Counted from the stretch's first letter, positions 24,255-33,898 are shown. The stretch is 64,000 nt of DNA from Streptomyces sparsogenes (GCF_001704635.1 NZ_MAXF01000148.1:1-64000); one strand, 5' to 3'. Translations and numbers: made by a program. The notes: generated from the letters alone by a model not told the origin.

Positions 24255-26225
24255 ATGGCCAGCTCCGCCCGTGCGGGCACCGACGCCGGGGGACGGATGC
24301 GGCGGCGCCTGCGCGCCTGGATGCTGGAGGGCCTGGCCGACATGGCCAAGCAGCAGCCGGGCCCGCACGCCCAGTTGCCGCCCGAGCACCCGGGCCGGCC
24401 CTGGTGGAAGGTCATGTGCCTGACCGGCGTGGACTACTTCTCCACCCTGGGCTACCAGCCGGGCATCGCCGCCCTGGCGGCCGGCGTGCTCTCCCCGATC
24501 GCCACGCTGGTGCTCGTGCTGGTCACCGTCACCTGCGCGCTTCCGGTGTACCGGCGGGTGGCCGCGGAGAGCCCGCACGGCATGGGCTCGATCGCGATGC
24601 TGGAGCGGCTGCTGTCGTTCTGGCAGGGCAAGCTGTTCGTGCTGGCCCTGCTGGGCTTCGCGGCGACCGACTTCCTGATCACCATCACCCTGTCGGCCGC
24701 CGACGCCACCGCCCACCTGGTGGAGAACCCGAACGTCGACGGCGCCCTGCGCGGCCACGAGGTCCCCGTCACCCTCGTGCTGATCGCCCTGCTCGGCGCC
24801 GTCTTCCTCAAGGGCTTCACCGAGGCCATCGGGCTGGCGGTGGCCCTGGTCGGCGTCTATCTGACGCTGAACCTCGTCGTCGTGGTGGTGGCCCTGGAAC
24901 ATGTGCTCACCCACCCGACGGTGGTCTCGGACTGGACCCGGGCCCTGACCGCCGAGCACGGCAACCCGCTGGTGATGATCGGCCTGGCGCTGATCGTCTT
25001 CCCCAAGCTGGCGCTCGGCCTGTCCGGCTTCGAGACCGGAGTGGCCGTCATGCCCCACATCGAGGGCGACCCAGGCGACACCGAGGAGCGCCCCGTCGGA
25101 CGGATCCGAGGGGCCAGGAAGCTGCTGACCACGGCCGCGCTGATCATGTGCGTCTTCCTCATCACCAGCAGCTTCGTCACCACCCTGCTGATCCCGCACC
25201 ACGAGTTCGAGCCGGGCGGCCGGGCCTCGGGCCGCGCCCTCGCCTATCTGGCCCACGAGTACCTGGGCAACGGCTTCGGCACCGTCTACGACATCTCCAC
25301 CATCGTCATCCTCTGGTTCGCCGGCGCCTCGGCCATGGCCGGACTGCTCAACCTCATGCCCCGCTATCTGCCGCGCTACGGCATGGCGCCGCACTGGGCG
25401 CGGGCGGTGCGGCCGACGGTGCTGGTCTTCACCCTCGTCGCCTTCCTGGTGACCTGGATCTTCCGCGCCAATGTGGACGCCCAGGGCGGGGCCTACGCCA
25501 CCGGGGTGCTGGTGCTCATCTCATCCGCCGCGATCGCCGTGACGATCGCCGCGCACAAGGCCGGGCAGCGCCACTGGGCGGTCGCCTTCGCCGTCATGGC
25601 GGCGGTCTTCGTCTACACCACGGGCGCCAATGTAGTGGAGCGCCCGGACGGGGTGAAGATCGGCGCCTGCTTCATCGCCGGCATCGTCGGTCTGTCGCTG
25701 ATGTCCCGGGCGGCCCGCGCCTTCGAACTGCGGGTCAGCCATGTGGAACTCGACCCCCTGGCCGAGCGCTTCGTCCGCGACATGGCCCACCGCACCATCC
25801 GCTTCATCGCCAACGAGCCGGACAACCGGGACCTGGCCGAGTACCGCGACAAGCTCCACCAGATCCGGGCCGACAACGACCTCCCGCTCGAGGAGGACCT
25901 CATCTTCGTCGAGGTGACCGTCTCCGACCCGTCCGAGTTCGAGACGGAGCTGCGGGTGTGCGGGGAGGTGATGCACGGCCGCTACCGGGTGCTGACCCTG
26001 GTCAGCTCCTCGGTCCCCAACGCGCTCGCCGCGATGCTGCTGCACGTACGGGACCTGACCGGACAGCGGCCGCACATCTACTTCGAGTGGACCGAGGGCA
26101 ACCCGATCGCCCACTTCCTGCGGTTCTTCCTCTTCGGCGCGGGGGAGGTCGCCCCGGTCACCCGCGAGGTGCTGCGCGAGGCCGAGCCGGACCGGGCCCG
26201 GCGCCCGCATGTGCACGTCGGCTGA
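24255..26225 (+). CDS. APC-superfamily amino acid/cation permease
   Basis: This 656-residue protein has a 50-residue cytoplasmic N-terminus, then about 12 hydrophobic segments (residues 55-470), then a soluble C-terminal domain of about 180 residues. TM1 contains MCLTGVDYFSTLGYQPGIAA, equivalent to the unwound substrate-binding helix of APC transporters. Such large APC proteins with a C-terminal soluble domain are common in Streptomyces and are often annotated as amino acid permeases or KUP-like. GGGAG precedes the ATG at 24255. The solute is unknown, and the C-terminal domain may be regulatory. Confidence 0.82.
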   Translation: MASSARAGTDAGGRMRRRLRAWMLEGLADMAKQQPGPHAQLPPEHPGRPWWKVMCLTGVDYFSTLGYQPGIAALAAGVLSPIATLVLVLVTVTCALPVYRRVAAESPHGMGSIAMLERLLSFWQGKLFVLALLGFAATDFLITITLSAADATAHLVENPNVDGALRGHEVPVTLVLIALLGAVFLKGFTEAIGLAVALVGVYLTLNLVVVVVALEHVLTHPTVVSDWTRALTAEHGNPLVMIGLALIVFPKLALGLSGFETGVAVMPHIEGDPGDTEERPVGRIRGARKLLTTAALIMCVFLITSSFVTTLLIPHHEFEPGGRASGRALAYLAHEYLGNGFGTVYDISTIVILWFAGASAMAGLLNLMPRYLPRYGMAPHWARAVRPTVLVFTLVAFLVTWIFRANVDAQGGAYATGVLVLISSAAIAVTIAAHKAGQRHWAVAFAVMAAVFVYTTGANVVERPDGVKIGACFIAGIVGLSLMSRAARAFELRVSHVELDPLAERFVRDMAHRTIRFIANEPDNRDLAEYRDKLHQIRADNDLPLEEDLIFVEVTVSDPSEFETELRVCGEVMHGRYRVLTLVSSSVPNALAAMLLHVRDLTGQRPHIYFEWTEGNPIAHFLRFFLFGAGEVAPVTREVLREAEPDRARRPHVHVG

Positions 26226-26259
26226 ACCACCCCTTCGCGGGGGCGCGCGGAGGCGCCGG

Positions 26260-28305
26260 CTACCGCCCGGCCTCCGGCGCGTCGAACCGGGCGAGGTCGC
26301 GCAGCCAGGCATGGGCCGTACCGTCGGACGGCGCGCGCCAGTCACCGCGCGGCGAGAGCGAACCGCCGGCCGAGACCTTCGGACCGTTCGGCATCGCGGA
26401 GCGCTTGAACTGCGCGAACGCGAAGAAGCGGCGGCAGAAGACCTCCAGCCAGCGCCGGATCTCCGGCAGGTCGTACGCCGCCCGCTTGGCCTCCGGGAAG
26501 TTCGGCGGCCAGTCGCCGGCCTCCCGGTCGTGCCAGGCGTGCCAGGCCAGGAAGGCGATCTTCGACGGCCGGAATCCGTAGCGCAGCACGTGGAAGAGGG
26601 TGAAGTCGTGCAGCGCGTACGGACCGATCTTGGACTCGGTGGACTGCAGCTCTTCGCCCGGCACCAGCTCCGGGCTGATCTCCGTGTCGAGGATCGCGGC
26701 CAGCGTCGAGCCGGTCTCCTCGTCGAACTGGCCGCTGTTGATGACCCAGCGGATCAGGTGCTGGATCAGCGTCTTCGGCACCCCCGAGTTGACGTTGTAG
26801 TGGCTCATCTGGTCGCCCACGCCGTAGGTGGACCAGCCCAGCGCCAGCTCCGACAGGTCGCCGGTGCCGAGCACGATGCCCCCGCGCTGGTTGGCCAGCC
26901 GGAACAGGTAGTCGGTGCGCAGCCCGGCCTGCACATTCTCGAAGGTGACGTCGTACACCGGCTCGCCGGACGCGAAGGGGTGGCCCATCTCGCGCAGCAT
27001 CAGCCGCGCGGTCGGGGTGATGTCCAGCTCGGCCGCGGTGACTCCGAGCGCGCGCATCAGCTTGTGGGCGTTGTCCTTGGTGTGGTCGCTGGTGGCGAAG
27101 CCCGGCAGGGTGAAGGCCAGGATGTCGCTGCGCGGGCGGCCCGCGCGGTCCATCGCCCGGGCCGCGACGATCAGCGCGTGGGTGGAGTCGAGACCGCCCG
27201 ACACCCCGATGACCACCTTCGGGCCGCCGATCGCCGCCAGCCGCTGCTGGAGCCCCGCGACCTGGATGTTGTACGCCTCGTAGCAGTCCAGGGCGAGGCG
27301 GTCCGGGTCGGCCGGTACGAACGGGAAGCGCTCCAGGCGACGCCGCAGCCCGAGGTCGGCCGTCGGCGGGTCGAGCCGGAACGACACCTCCCGGAAGCCG
27401 TCGGCGCGCGCGGCGTGGGTGCGGCGGTTGTCGTCGAACGTGCCCATCCGCTGCCGCTCCTGCCGCAGCAGATCCAGGTCCACGTCGGCCACCGCGCACC
27501 GGTCGTCGGCCGGGAACCGGTCGGTCTCGGCCAGCAGCACCCCGTTCTCGTAGATCATGGTCTGGCCGTCCCAGGACAGGTCGGTGGTCGACTCGCCCTG
27601 GCCGGCCGCCGCGTAGACATACGCGGCCAGGCAGCGCGAGGACGCCGCGCGGCACAGCAGCCGCCGGTCCTCGGCCCGGCCGACCGTGATCGGGCTGCCC
27701 GACAGGTTGACGAGCACGGTCGCCCCGGCCAGGGCCGCCTCCGCGCTCGGGGGCACCGGCACCCACATGTCCTCGCAGATCTCCGCGTGCACCACCAGCC
27801 CGGGCACGTCCTGCGCCGCGAAGAGCAGATCCACCCCGAACGGCACCGTCGCGCCGCCGACCCGGATCGTCCCGCCGCGCTCGTCGTCGCCCGCGGCGAT
27901 CTGCCGCCGCTCGTAGAACTCCCGGTAGTTCGGCAGGTACGACTTGGGCGCGACGCCGAGGATCCGGCCGCGGTGCACCACCACCGCGCAGTTGTAGATC
28001 CGGTTGCGATGGCGCAGCGGGGCGCCGACGACCAGCACCGGCAGCAGCTCCGCCGACCCGGCCACCACCGTCTCGAGCGCCGCCTCCACCTCGTCGAGCA
28101 ACGCGTCCTGCAGCAGCAGGTCCTCGATCGAGTAGCCGCACAGGCCCAGCTCGGGGAAGACGGCGACCGCCACCCCCTCCCGCGCGCACCGGCGCGCTTG
28201 CCGCAGGACCGCTTCGGCGTTGGCCGGCGGGTCGGCGATGGCGGTGTGGCCCGTACACGCGGCGACGCGCGCGAAGCCGTGCTGATAGATCGACCAGAAG
28301 TTCAA
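26260..28305 (-). CDS. nadE: Glutamine-dependent NAD+ synthetase
   Basis: This 681-residue, two-domain enzyme converts nicotinate adenine dinucleotide, ATP and glutamine to NAD+. The N-terminal nitrilase-type amidotransferase has a Glu in FPELGLCGYS (about 50), a Lys in APKSYLPNYREFYE (about 120) and a Cys in AEICEDMWVP (about 177). The C-terminal synthetase has the PP-loop SGGLDSTHAL (about 366), LGTGDLSELALGWSTYG and the closing FKRSAMPNGPKV. Length matches the actinobacterial glutamine-hydrolysing form. It is a single housekeeping gene, convergent with the permease. The extreme C-terminus carries a short strain-variable tail. Confidence 0.95.
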   Translation of the reverse strand: MNFWSIYQHGFARVAACTGHTAIADPPANAEAVLRQARRCAREGVAVAVFPELGLCGYSIEDLLLQDALLDEVEAALETVVAGSAELLPVLVVGAPLRHRNRIYNCAVVVHRGRILGVAPKSYLPNYREFYERRQIAAGDDERGGTIRVGGATVPFGVDLLFAAQDVPGLVVHAEICEDMWVPVPPSAEAALAGATVLVNLSGSPITVGRAEDRRLLCRAASSRCLAAYVYAAAGQGESTTDLSWDGQTMIYENGVLLAETDRFPADDRCAVADVDLDLLRQERQRMGTFDDNRRTHAARADGFREVSFRLDPPTADLGLRRRLERFPFVPADPDRLALDCYEAYNIQVAGLQQRLAAIGGPKVVIGVSGGLDSTHALIVAARAMDRAGRPRSDILAFTLPGFATSDHTKDNAHKLMRALGVTAAELDITPTARLMLREMGHPFASGEPVYDVTFENVQAGLRTDYLFRLANQRGGIVLGTGDLSELALGWSTYGVGDQMSHYNVNSGVPKTLIQHLIRWVINSGQFDEETGSTLAAILDTEISPELVPGEELQSTESKIGPYALHDFTLFHVLRYGFRPSKIAFLAWHAWHDREAGDWPPNFPEAKRAAYDLPEIRRWLEVFCRRFFAFAQFKRSAMPNGPKVSAGGSLSPRGDWRAPSDGTAHAWLRDLARFDAPEAGR

Positions 28306-28430
28306 CGTGACGTCCTCGAATGCAGTGGATCACATCGACCGTGCCCTGCCGGCGCGGTCCCAGCAGCATGCCACCCGGCCCCGCGCGGCGCTGCGGCGGG
28401 CCGCGGGTTCCCCCGGCACCGGCCGCCAGG

Positions 28431-28934
28431 TCAGCGGCGGGGCGGCAGCCGGTGCAGCTCCACGCCGGACAGCCGCCCCGACGACACCTCGGCCGTCATA
28501 TAGGTGCGGTACGGCTGTCTGCGCCGGTCGGTGGGCGAGCCCGGGTTGAGCAGCCGCAGCCGGTCCCCGGCCACGGAGTCCCACGGAATGTGGCTGTGCC
28601 CGAACACCAGCACGTCCAGCTCCGGGAAACGCTCGGCGCAACGTGCCTCCCGCCCCCGTGCCGGCCCCGTCTCGTGCACCACGCCCACGCGTACCCCGCC
28701 CAGCTCCGCGTACGCCACCTCCGGCAGCCGCGCCCGCAGCGCCGGGCCGTCGTTGTTGCCGTACACCCCGATCAGCCGCCGGGAGCGGGCCTGGAGCAGG
28801 TCGAGGGTGGCGGTGTCCACCCAGTCGCCGGCGTGGACCACCACATCGGCGCGCGCCACCTCGGCCAGCAGCTCCTCGGGGAGCTCCCTGGCGCGCCGGG
28901 GGACATGGGTGTCGGCCATCAGCAGCAACCGCAC
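28431..28934 (-). CDS. YfcE/MJ0936-type metallophosphoesterase
   Basis: This 167-residue calcineurin-like phosphoesterase carries all the metal-binding blocks of the YfcE family. These are LLMADTHVP (D-x-H), VVHAGDWVD (GDxxD), VYGNNDGP (GN-D), VHETG, and FGHSHIPWD (GHxH), ending with LLNPGSPTDRR. It is cytoplasmic. Family members hydrolyse phosphodiesters in vitro, and physiological substrates are generally unknown. The N-terminus MRLLLMADTH begins at a GTG. It has no obvious operon partner. Confidence 0.92.
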   Translation of the reverse strand: MRLLLMADTHVPRRARELPEELLAEVARADVVVHAGDWVDTATLDLLQARSRRLIGVYGNNDGPALRARLPEVAYAELGGVRVGVVHETGPARGREARCAERFPELDVLVFGHSHIPWDSVAGDRLRLLNPGSPTDRRRQPYRTYMTAEVSSGRLSGVELHRLPPRR

Positions 28935-29090
28935 CCGGCGACCCTACCGCGCGGGCCCGCCGGACGCCCGCCGTGTCGGAGGGGCCGCGTAACGTGCGAC
29001 GCGACCCGATGAGTGAAAAATAGTGTGCCAAGCGGCGGAACGGGGTAGGCCTCGGAGCCGGGTAGGGCAAGCCGGGAGGGGTGAACGGTG

Positions 29091-29639
29091 ATGGCGGAGC
29101 AGGAGAAGGCGACGGACCGCTATCCGCGTCCGGTGGTGTCGGCCGCCGAGGCGGAGTGGGTGTGGCGGCTGCTGTCGGTGCAGGCGCTGGAGGACGGGGC
29201 CCTGCCCGAGACGGTGCGGCTCGCCGTGGTGGTCGGGCTGGCCCGGGCCACCGGCGCGCGCTACGGGGACCTGCTGCGCTGCACCACCGACGCGCTGGAC
29301 CTCGACGCGCGCTGGGTGACCATCGAACACGGCAAGCACCGCGTCCCGCGCCGGCACGGCCTGGACCCGGGCACGGTCATCGTGCTGCGCCGCTGGCTGC
29401 GGGTGCGTCAGGAGCTGTGCGCGGAGCTGGAGGGGACGGTGCCGAAGGCCCTGCTGCTCACGGTGCACCACACCCACGACAACGGCGTCACCGTCGCCGC
29501 CGGGCTGCCCATCACCCGCCAGGGTCTCGTACTCTCCTGGCGCCGCTTCGTCCACCGCACCAACGCCACCCACGCCGCCCGCCGCCCCCCGCTGCCCACC
29601 CGCTTCGAACAGCTCCGCCGCGTCTGGTCACGGACCTGA
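29091..29639 (+). CDS. Tyrosine-recombinase-like protein lacking the catalytic C-terminus
   Basis: This 183-residue protein resembles the start of a phage-integrase catalytic domain. AVVVGLARATGARYGDLLRC corresponds to box I with its Arg, and WVTIEHGKHRVPRRHGLDPGTVIVLRRWL corresponds to the beta-hairpin region with its Lys. It ends soon after PPLPTRFEQLRRVWSRT, and no box II HxxR or nucleophilic Tyr follows. GGGAGGGG precedes the tandem GTG/ATG starts at 29088/29091. It is either a decayed integrase or a DNA-binding derivative. No attachment site or other phage gene is nearby. Confidence 0.65.
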   Translation: MAEQEKATDRYPRPVVSAAEAEWVWRLLSVQALEDGALPETVRLAVVVGLARATGARYGDLLRCTTDALDLDARWVTIEHGKHRVPRRHGLDPGTVIVLRRWLRVRQELCAELEGTVPKALLLTVHHTHDNGVTVAAGLPITRQGLVLSWRRFVHRTNATHAARRPPLPTRFEQLRRVWSRT

Positions 29640-29661
29640 GGGGGAGGCGACCGGCGGGTGG

Positions 29662-29689
29662 GGCACCCCCGGCGGCGACCGGGGGTGCC
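29662..29689. terminator. Perfect 11-bp stem-loop
   Basis: GGCACCCCCGG pairs with CCGGGGGTGCC around 6 bases, 22 bp after the integrase-like stop codon. It is the first of two tandem hairpins between convergent genes. Confidence 0.65.
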
Positions 29690-29703
29690 GTGGGCGGAGT
29701 CGC

Positions 29704-29733
29704 GGGCCGTCCCGGCCCAGGCCGGGACGGCCC
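29704..29733. terminator. Perfect 14-bp stem-loop, bidirectional terminator
   Basis: GGGCCGTCCCGGCC and GGCCGGGACGGCCC pair around a 2-base loop, 9 bp beyond the stop codon of the minus-strand secreted protein. It would serve both convergent genes. Confidence 0.75.
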
Positions 29734-29742
29734 GAACGGCGC

Positions 29743-32700
29743 CTAGCCCGCGGCGCTGAGCCGCTGGGCGGTGACGTCGAAGCCCGCCTTGGCCGTCACC
29801 CCGTTCACCGTCACCGCGAGGGTGGCCGTGCCCGGGCGCAGCGCGGTGAGCCGGCCCGTCGCCGGGTCGTACGCGGCGACGTAACGCGGCCGGTGCCGGG
29901 CCTTGTCGGGGTCGCCGATGAAGAGGTTCGGCGAACCGGTCCAGTCCGCGCTCACCGGGAAGGCGACGGGCACCCGGCGGGGGTCGGCGCCCCCTCCCTG
30001 GAGCAGGGTCGCGGCGACCTCGGCGTCCTGCCCGGCGGGCAGTTCGGCCGGGGCGGCCAGGGTCAGCCCGCCGGTGCCGTCGACATGGGGCCGGGTCTGG
30101 ACGGACACCCAGTCGGGTCCGCCGGTCCAGGGGGCCTGGCGGGCGCGGGTCCGCTGGTGCTCGGAGACCTCGTCGACGCCGACCATGGACCAGCCGGTGA
30201 AGCCGCCCTGGCCGGGCGGGGTGGCGGGGTTCTTGCCCGAGTTGCCGTTGATCAGGTACGGCACGCCGTCGACGCGTGAGGCGTGGAAGGTGCCCACGTG
30301 GCCGCCGATGAACGCGGCGCCCTTGCCGGTGGTGCGGCGGAACTCCGCGAGCCAGTTCTCCAGCAGCGCGGCCTCCTTGCGGTCGCCGAGCTGGCTGCCC
30401 TGCTGGGGGGTGGGGTCGCGCGGGGGCACGTGCTGGATCACCATCACCGAGCCGATGTCCGGGTCCTTCGCCGCGGCGTCGAGCTGGGCGCGCAACGCCT
30501 GGATCTGGTCGAAGCCGCCGCCGCGCAGGCTCAGGCTGGAGGTGTCCAGGGTGATGAAGCGGGTGCCGCGGTGGTCGAAGACGCGGTGGGCGGGGCCGAA
30601 TTCGGCCTCGAAGTTGTCGATCCTGCCGCCCATCACCTCGTGGTTGCCCGGCACATACGTCCAGGGCACGGTGTCGCCCAGCTCCTCGGTGAGGACCTTC
30701 CGGGCGAAGGCGAGGTCGGCGGGGGAGCCCTCGTCGACCAGGTCGCCGTCGATGACGAGGAGGTCGGGGCGGGCCGCCTTGATCTCCCGCAGGGTGCGGC
30801 GGGCCTGGGCGACGATGGCGCTGTCCGGGTCGCGGGCCACGAACTGGGCGTCCGACATGACGGCGAACCGCCAGTCCCGGCCCTCGGCGCGGGCGGCGGT
30901 GCCGATGAGCGGGTCCGGGTGGGTCGCCCGCGCGGGCAGGTCCACGGCGGGCGGGACCTGGGCGGTCAGGTCGTCGATGGTGATCCGGCCGGTGTACTGG
31001 CGGGTGGCGCCGGTCTCGGCGAGGTAGAAGCGCTGGACCTTCAGCGGGTACGAGACCCCGGCCGGGACGGCGAAGTCGACATGTCGCCAGCCGGTCCAGG
31101 TGATGTAGGGGCCGCGCAGCAACTGGTCGGAGCCCGCCGCGTCCTTGAGGTGGAGCGTGGGCCAGGCCCCCTTGCCGTCACCCTTGATCCACAGCCCGAA
31201 GGACTGCGGCTGGCCCTCCACGGCGATCTGCTGCGGCGGGCTGACGTAGGCGGCGCGGGTGGCGGTGGACTGGGTGAAGTCGTAGGTCAGCTCCAGGCCG
31301 GTGCCGCTGTGTCCTTCGGGGGTGGCGGCGATCGAGCCGGAGGCGCGGGCCTGGCTGAACGTCCACCGCGCGGCGTCGTCGAAGTCGGCCTCCGGGCGTT
31401 CGGTCAGCCCCACGGTGACCGCGAGCACGGTCGTGGTGCCCGCGACGGTGACCTTGACCTGGCCGGCGCCCTGTCCGCCGTGGGCCTTGACGGTGAAGTC
31501 CCCCGAGTCCGGGTCGGGGGTGATGTCGAAGAGCTCGTGGTCGTAGTCGAGCCGGACGTCGGAGGGTTCGACGGGGGCGCCGGCGCCGTGCGCGTCCAGG
31601 CCGACCACCCCGAAGCGGCCGGTGGCGTCGGCGTCCTTCAGGCCGATCAGCCGGGTGGTGGGCTGGATCCGGTCGAGTTCGTCGAGCACGGTCAGCGCGA
31701 TGTCGCCGTGCGCGGCTCCCCGGCGGGCCGTGACCTTCGTGGCGCCGCTGTGCCGGGCGGTGAAGGTGCCGTCGGTGCCGACCCGCCCGACGTGGGGGTC
31801 GGCCGCCCGCCAGGTGGGGGTGCCCGCGGCGGGGCCGTACGTCTCGTCGTATCCGGCCGCGGTGAGCCGGCGGGTCAGTCCGGGGAAGACGCGCTCGGGG
31901 TGGCCGCCCCTGACCGGGTCGGCGGTGGGGGCCGACCCGGGGTCGGCCGCCGTCTCCACCCAGAAGCCCTTGAGCCGGCCGCTGCCGTCGGGGGCGGTGA
32001 ACGCCAGGCCGTTGGGGACGGTGCGCTCGCTGCCGTCGGACGGGCTGTTCTCCACCCGCGCGGTGTCGCTGCCGGGCTCGCGGGCCACCAGGGTGGAGGA
32101 GCCGCCGCCGTCGAGGTTGAGCGCGCTGTAGGAGCCCGCGTCCTTCATCATCACGCCGAGTTCGGTGAGCGTGACGCCACCGCTGTCGGCCTGCCGCCCG
32201 TCCACGGTGAGGACCTGCATCGTACGGCCGTCGCGGGAGAAGCCGACGGCGGTGCGCGGGGCGGCGGTGTTGTTGCCCTCGCCGTCGTGGCCGACGGCCT
32301 TGCCGTCCACGACCAGGAGTTCCCGGCCGCTGACGGCGGTGTCCGGGGTCTCGCCGGCGTCGGGGCGCGGGCGGTACTCCCAGGAGACCGGGTCGCCGAC
32401 GGCGAGGCCCGCCAGGACGTCGGCCCCGGCGTCCTTGCCGATCAGCAGGGTGGTGCCGGCGGGTATCGCGCCCTTGCCGGGCGCGGTGGCCACGGAGGTG
32501 ACCCTGCCGTCCACGACGGCGACTTCGGCGGTGCGCTTCGCGCCGTCCACGGTCTGGGCGCGGTCCGCCTCCCCCCACTGGGCGGTGTAGGCGGCGATGC
32601 CCCCGGCGGGCACGTTGGCCGAGTTGAGCGCGGCGAGGGGGCGCGGGCCGTCGGGGAGGGTGAGCGTGCCGTCGAAGTACAGCTGGAGGACCCGGCCCGC

Positions 32701-33282
32701 GTCGCCCGGCCCGATGCCGACGGCACGGCTGCCGGCCGCGCCCGCTGAGGCCGAACTGACCACCCGGCCGCGGCTGATGCCGTTGCCCTCGGGCGCGCCG
32801 GTCTGGTTGATGTCGAAGAAGTCGCCGTTGATGGCGGCGACGGTGCGGCGGCCCGGCCCGGGGTCGTGTTCGGCGGCGAGCTTGGAGACGGGCTCGCGGG
32901 CGGCGACCTTGTCCGGGTGGAGGTAGTCGACCTTCGCGCCGCCTCCCAGGTCCACCGACAGCGCGTCGACCCGCAGCCACTTGTCGGACTCGAGCCGGTC
33001 GTACGAGGTCAGCTTCACCCCGGGGGCGACCGGCCGTATGCTGCGGGCGGTCTCGATGCCGTCGCCGTCGGCGACGGACCGGGTCGCGGCCCCGTCCCGC
33101 CCGCGCGCGCCGCTGGCGGCCGGCGGCGCGACGGGCCGCAGCATCTCGGTGGAGGACCGGGGCAGCGGCTCGGGGGCGGGGGAGGGGGTGTTGTCGGCGG
33201 CGGCCTGGCCGGCGGCGCCCAGCAACAGGGCGGACACCGCGGCCAGGACCGCCGCGGGTCTGGCGAGAGCGACAGGTGGCAC
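29743..33282 (-). CDS. Secreted phosphodiester glycosidase/metallophosphoesterase fusion
   Basis: This 1179-residue exported protein has a signal peptide at residues 1-29 (hydrophobic core then GQAAADN). A phosphodiester glycosidase (NAGPA) domain spans about 110-430, recognisable by NLDGGGSSTLVA and VPNGLAF. A Big-type and a jelly-roll carbohydrate-binding-like stretch span about 450-790. A calcineurin-type phosphoesterase spans about 805-1045 with SDAQF, IDGDLVDEG, PGNHEV, QHVPP and GGHVGTFH. A final Ig-like tail follows. The DxH ligand reads D-A-Q and the GHxH reads GHVG, so the metal site is altered. It probably trims phosphodiester-linked sugars or teichoic-type polymers outside the cell (inference). 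Confidence 0.85.
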   Translation of the reverse strand: MPPVALARPAAVLAAVSALLLGAAGQAAADNTPSPAPEPLPRSSTEMLRPVAPPAASGARGRDGAATRSVADGDGIETARSIRPVAPGVKLTSYDRLESDKWLRVDALSVDLGGGAKVDYLHPDKVAAREPVSKLAAEHDPGPGRRTVAAINGDFFDINQTGAPEGNGISRGRVVSSASAGAAGSRAVGIGPGDAGRVLQLYFDGTLTLPDGPRPLAALNSANVPAGGIAAYTAQWGEADRAQTVDGAKRTAEVAVVDGRVTSVATAPGKGAIPAGTTLLIGKDAGADVLAGLAVGDPVSWEYRPRPDAGETPDTAVSGRELLVVDGKAVGHDGEGNNTAAPRTAVGFSRDGRTMQVLTVDGRQADSGGVTLTELGVMMKDAGSYSALNLDGGGSSTLVAREPGSDTARVENSPSDGSERTVPNGLAFTAPDGSGRLKGFWVETAADPGSAPTADPVRGGHPERVFPGLTRRLTAAGYDETYGPAAGTPTWRAADPHVGRVGTDGTFTARHSGATKVTARRGAAHGDIALTVLDELDRIQPTTRLIGLKDADATGRFGVVGLDAHGAGAPVEPSDVRLDYDHELFDITPDPDSGDFTVKAHGGQGAGQVKVTVAGTTTVLAVTVGLTERPEADFDDAARWTFSQARASGSIAATPEGHSGTGLELTYDFTQSTATRAAYVSPPQQIAVEGQPQSFGLWIKGDGKGAWPTLHLKDAAGSDQLLRGPYITWTGWRHVDFAVPAGVSYPLKVQRFYLAETGATRQYTGRITIDDLTAQVPPAVDLPARATHPDPLIGTAARAEGRDWRFAVMSDAQFVARDPDSAIVAQARRTLREIKAARPDLLVIDGDLVDEGSPADLAFARKVLTEELGDTVPWTYVPGNHEVMGGRIDNFEAEFGPAHRVFDHRGTRFITLDTSSLSLRGGGFDQIQALRAQLDAAAKDPDIGSVMVIQHVPPRDPTPQQGSQLGDRKEAALLENWLAEFRRTTGKGAAFIGGHVGTFHASRVDGVPYLINGNSGKNPATPPGQGGFTGWSMVGVDEVSEHQRTRARQAPWTGGPDWVSVQTRPHVDGTGGLTLAAPAELPAGQDAEVAATLLQGGGADPRRVPVAFPVSADWTGSPNLFIGDPDKARHRPRYVAAYDPATGRLTALRPGTATLAVTVNGVTAKAGFDVTAQRLSAAG

Positions 33283-33481
33283 GGCAACTCCAGGGAACCG
33301 TCGGCTTCGCGTGGTTCACACGCACAGCGCCCCAGCATCCCGGGGGGAGTTGACCTTGCGCCAGGAGTCGTCGGCAACATCCTGGGAAACATCGCGGCAC
33401 GCGAGCCGGGGGTGTGCGCCGGGCTCGCGCGGGCGGTTCAGGAGTCGAGGGTGCGGGTGTTCGGGCTCGGGCGTCGAGGGC

Positions 33482-33898
33482 TCAGCCGCGGAGGGTGCCG
33501 TCGAGGTAGACCCAGTCCCCGTCGTGGCGTGTGAAGCGGCTGGTCTCGTGGAGTTCCCCGGCGCGGCCGCCCTCGGTGTAGTGGGCGCGGAACTCGACGG
33601 TGCCGGTGGAGTGGAAGGCGCTGCCCTCGGTGGCGGCGAGGACGTCGAGGCCCCGCCACCGCAGCGCGGGGTCGAAGTCGATGCGCGCGGGACGGGTGTC
33701 GGGGTGCCAGCTGCGCAGCAGATACGCCTCGTCCCGGCGGACGAAGGCGCTGTAGCGGGAGCGCATCAGCTGCTCGGGGGTGGCCGCCCGGGCCAGGCCG
33801 CGGTGCAGGGGGCCGCAGCAGTCGTCGTAGGCGGCGGGCAGCCCGCAGGGGCAGGGTGCCGGGCGGGGCGGCTGCGGGCGTCGTGCGCGTCGGGACAT
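33482..33898 (-). CDS. YchJ-family protein with zinc-binding N-terminus
   Basis: This 138-residue protein belongs to the YchJ/UPF0225 family. Residues 15-30 form the SEC-C-like zinc motif CPCGLPAAYDDCCGPLH. LMRSRYSAFVRRDEAYLLRSWHP and the end THDGDWVYLDGTL-like RHDGDWVYLDGTL belong to the NTF2-like domain. It is cytoplasmic and its function is not established. It ends 83 bp upstream of the oppositely important GNAT gene and reads in the same direction. No ribosome site is clear at the ATG. Confidence 0.9.
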   Translation of the reverse strand: MSRRARRPQPPRPAPCPCGLPAAYDDCCGPLHRGLARAATPEQLMRSRYSAFVRRDEAYLLRSWHPDTRPARIDFDPALRWRGLDVLAATEGSAFHSTGTVEFRAHYTEGGRAGELHETSRFTRHDGDWVYLDGTLRG

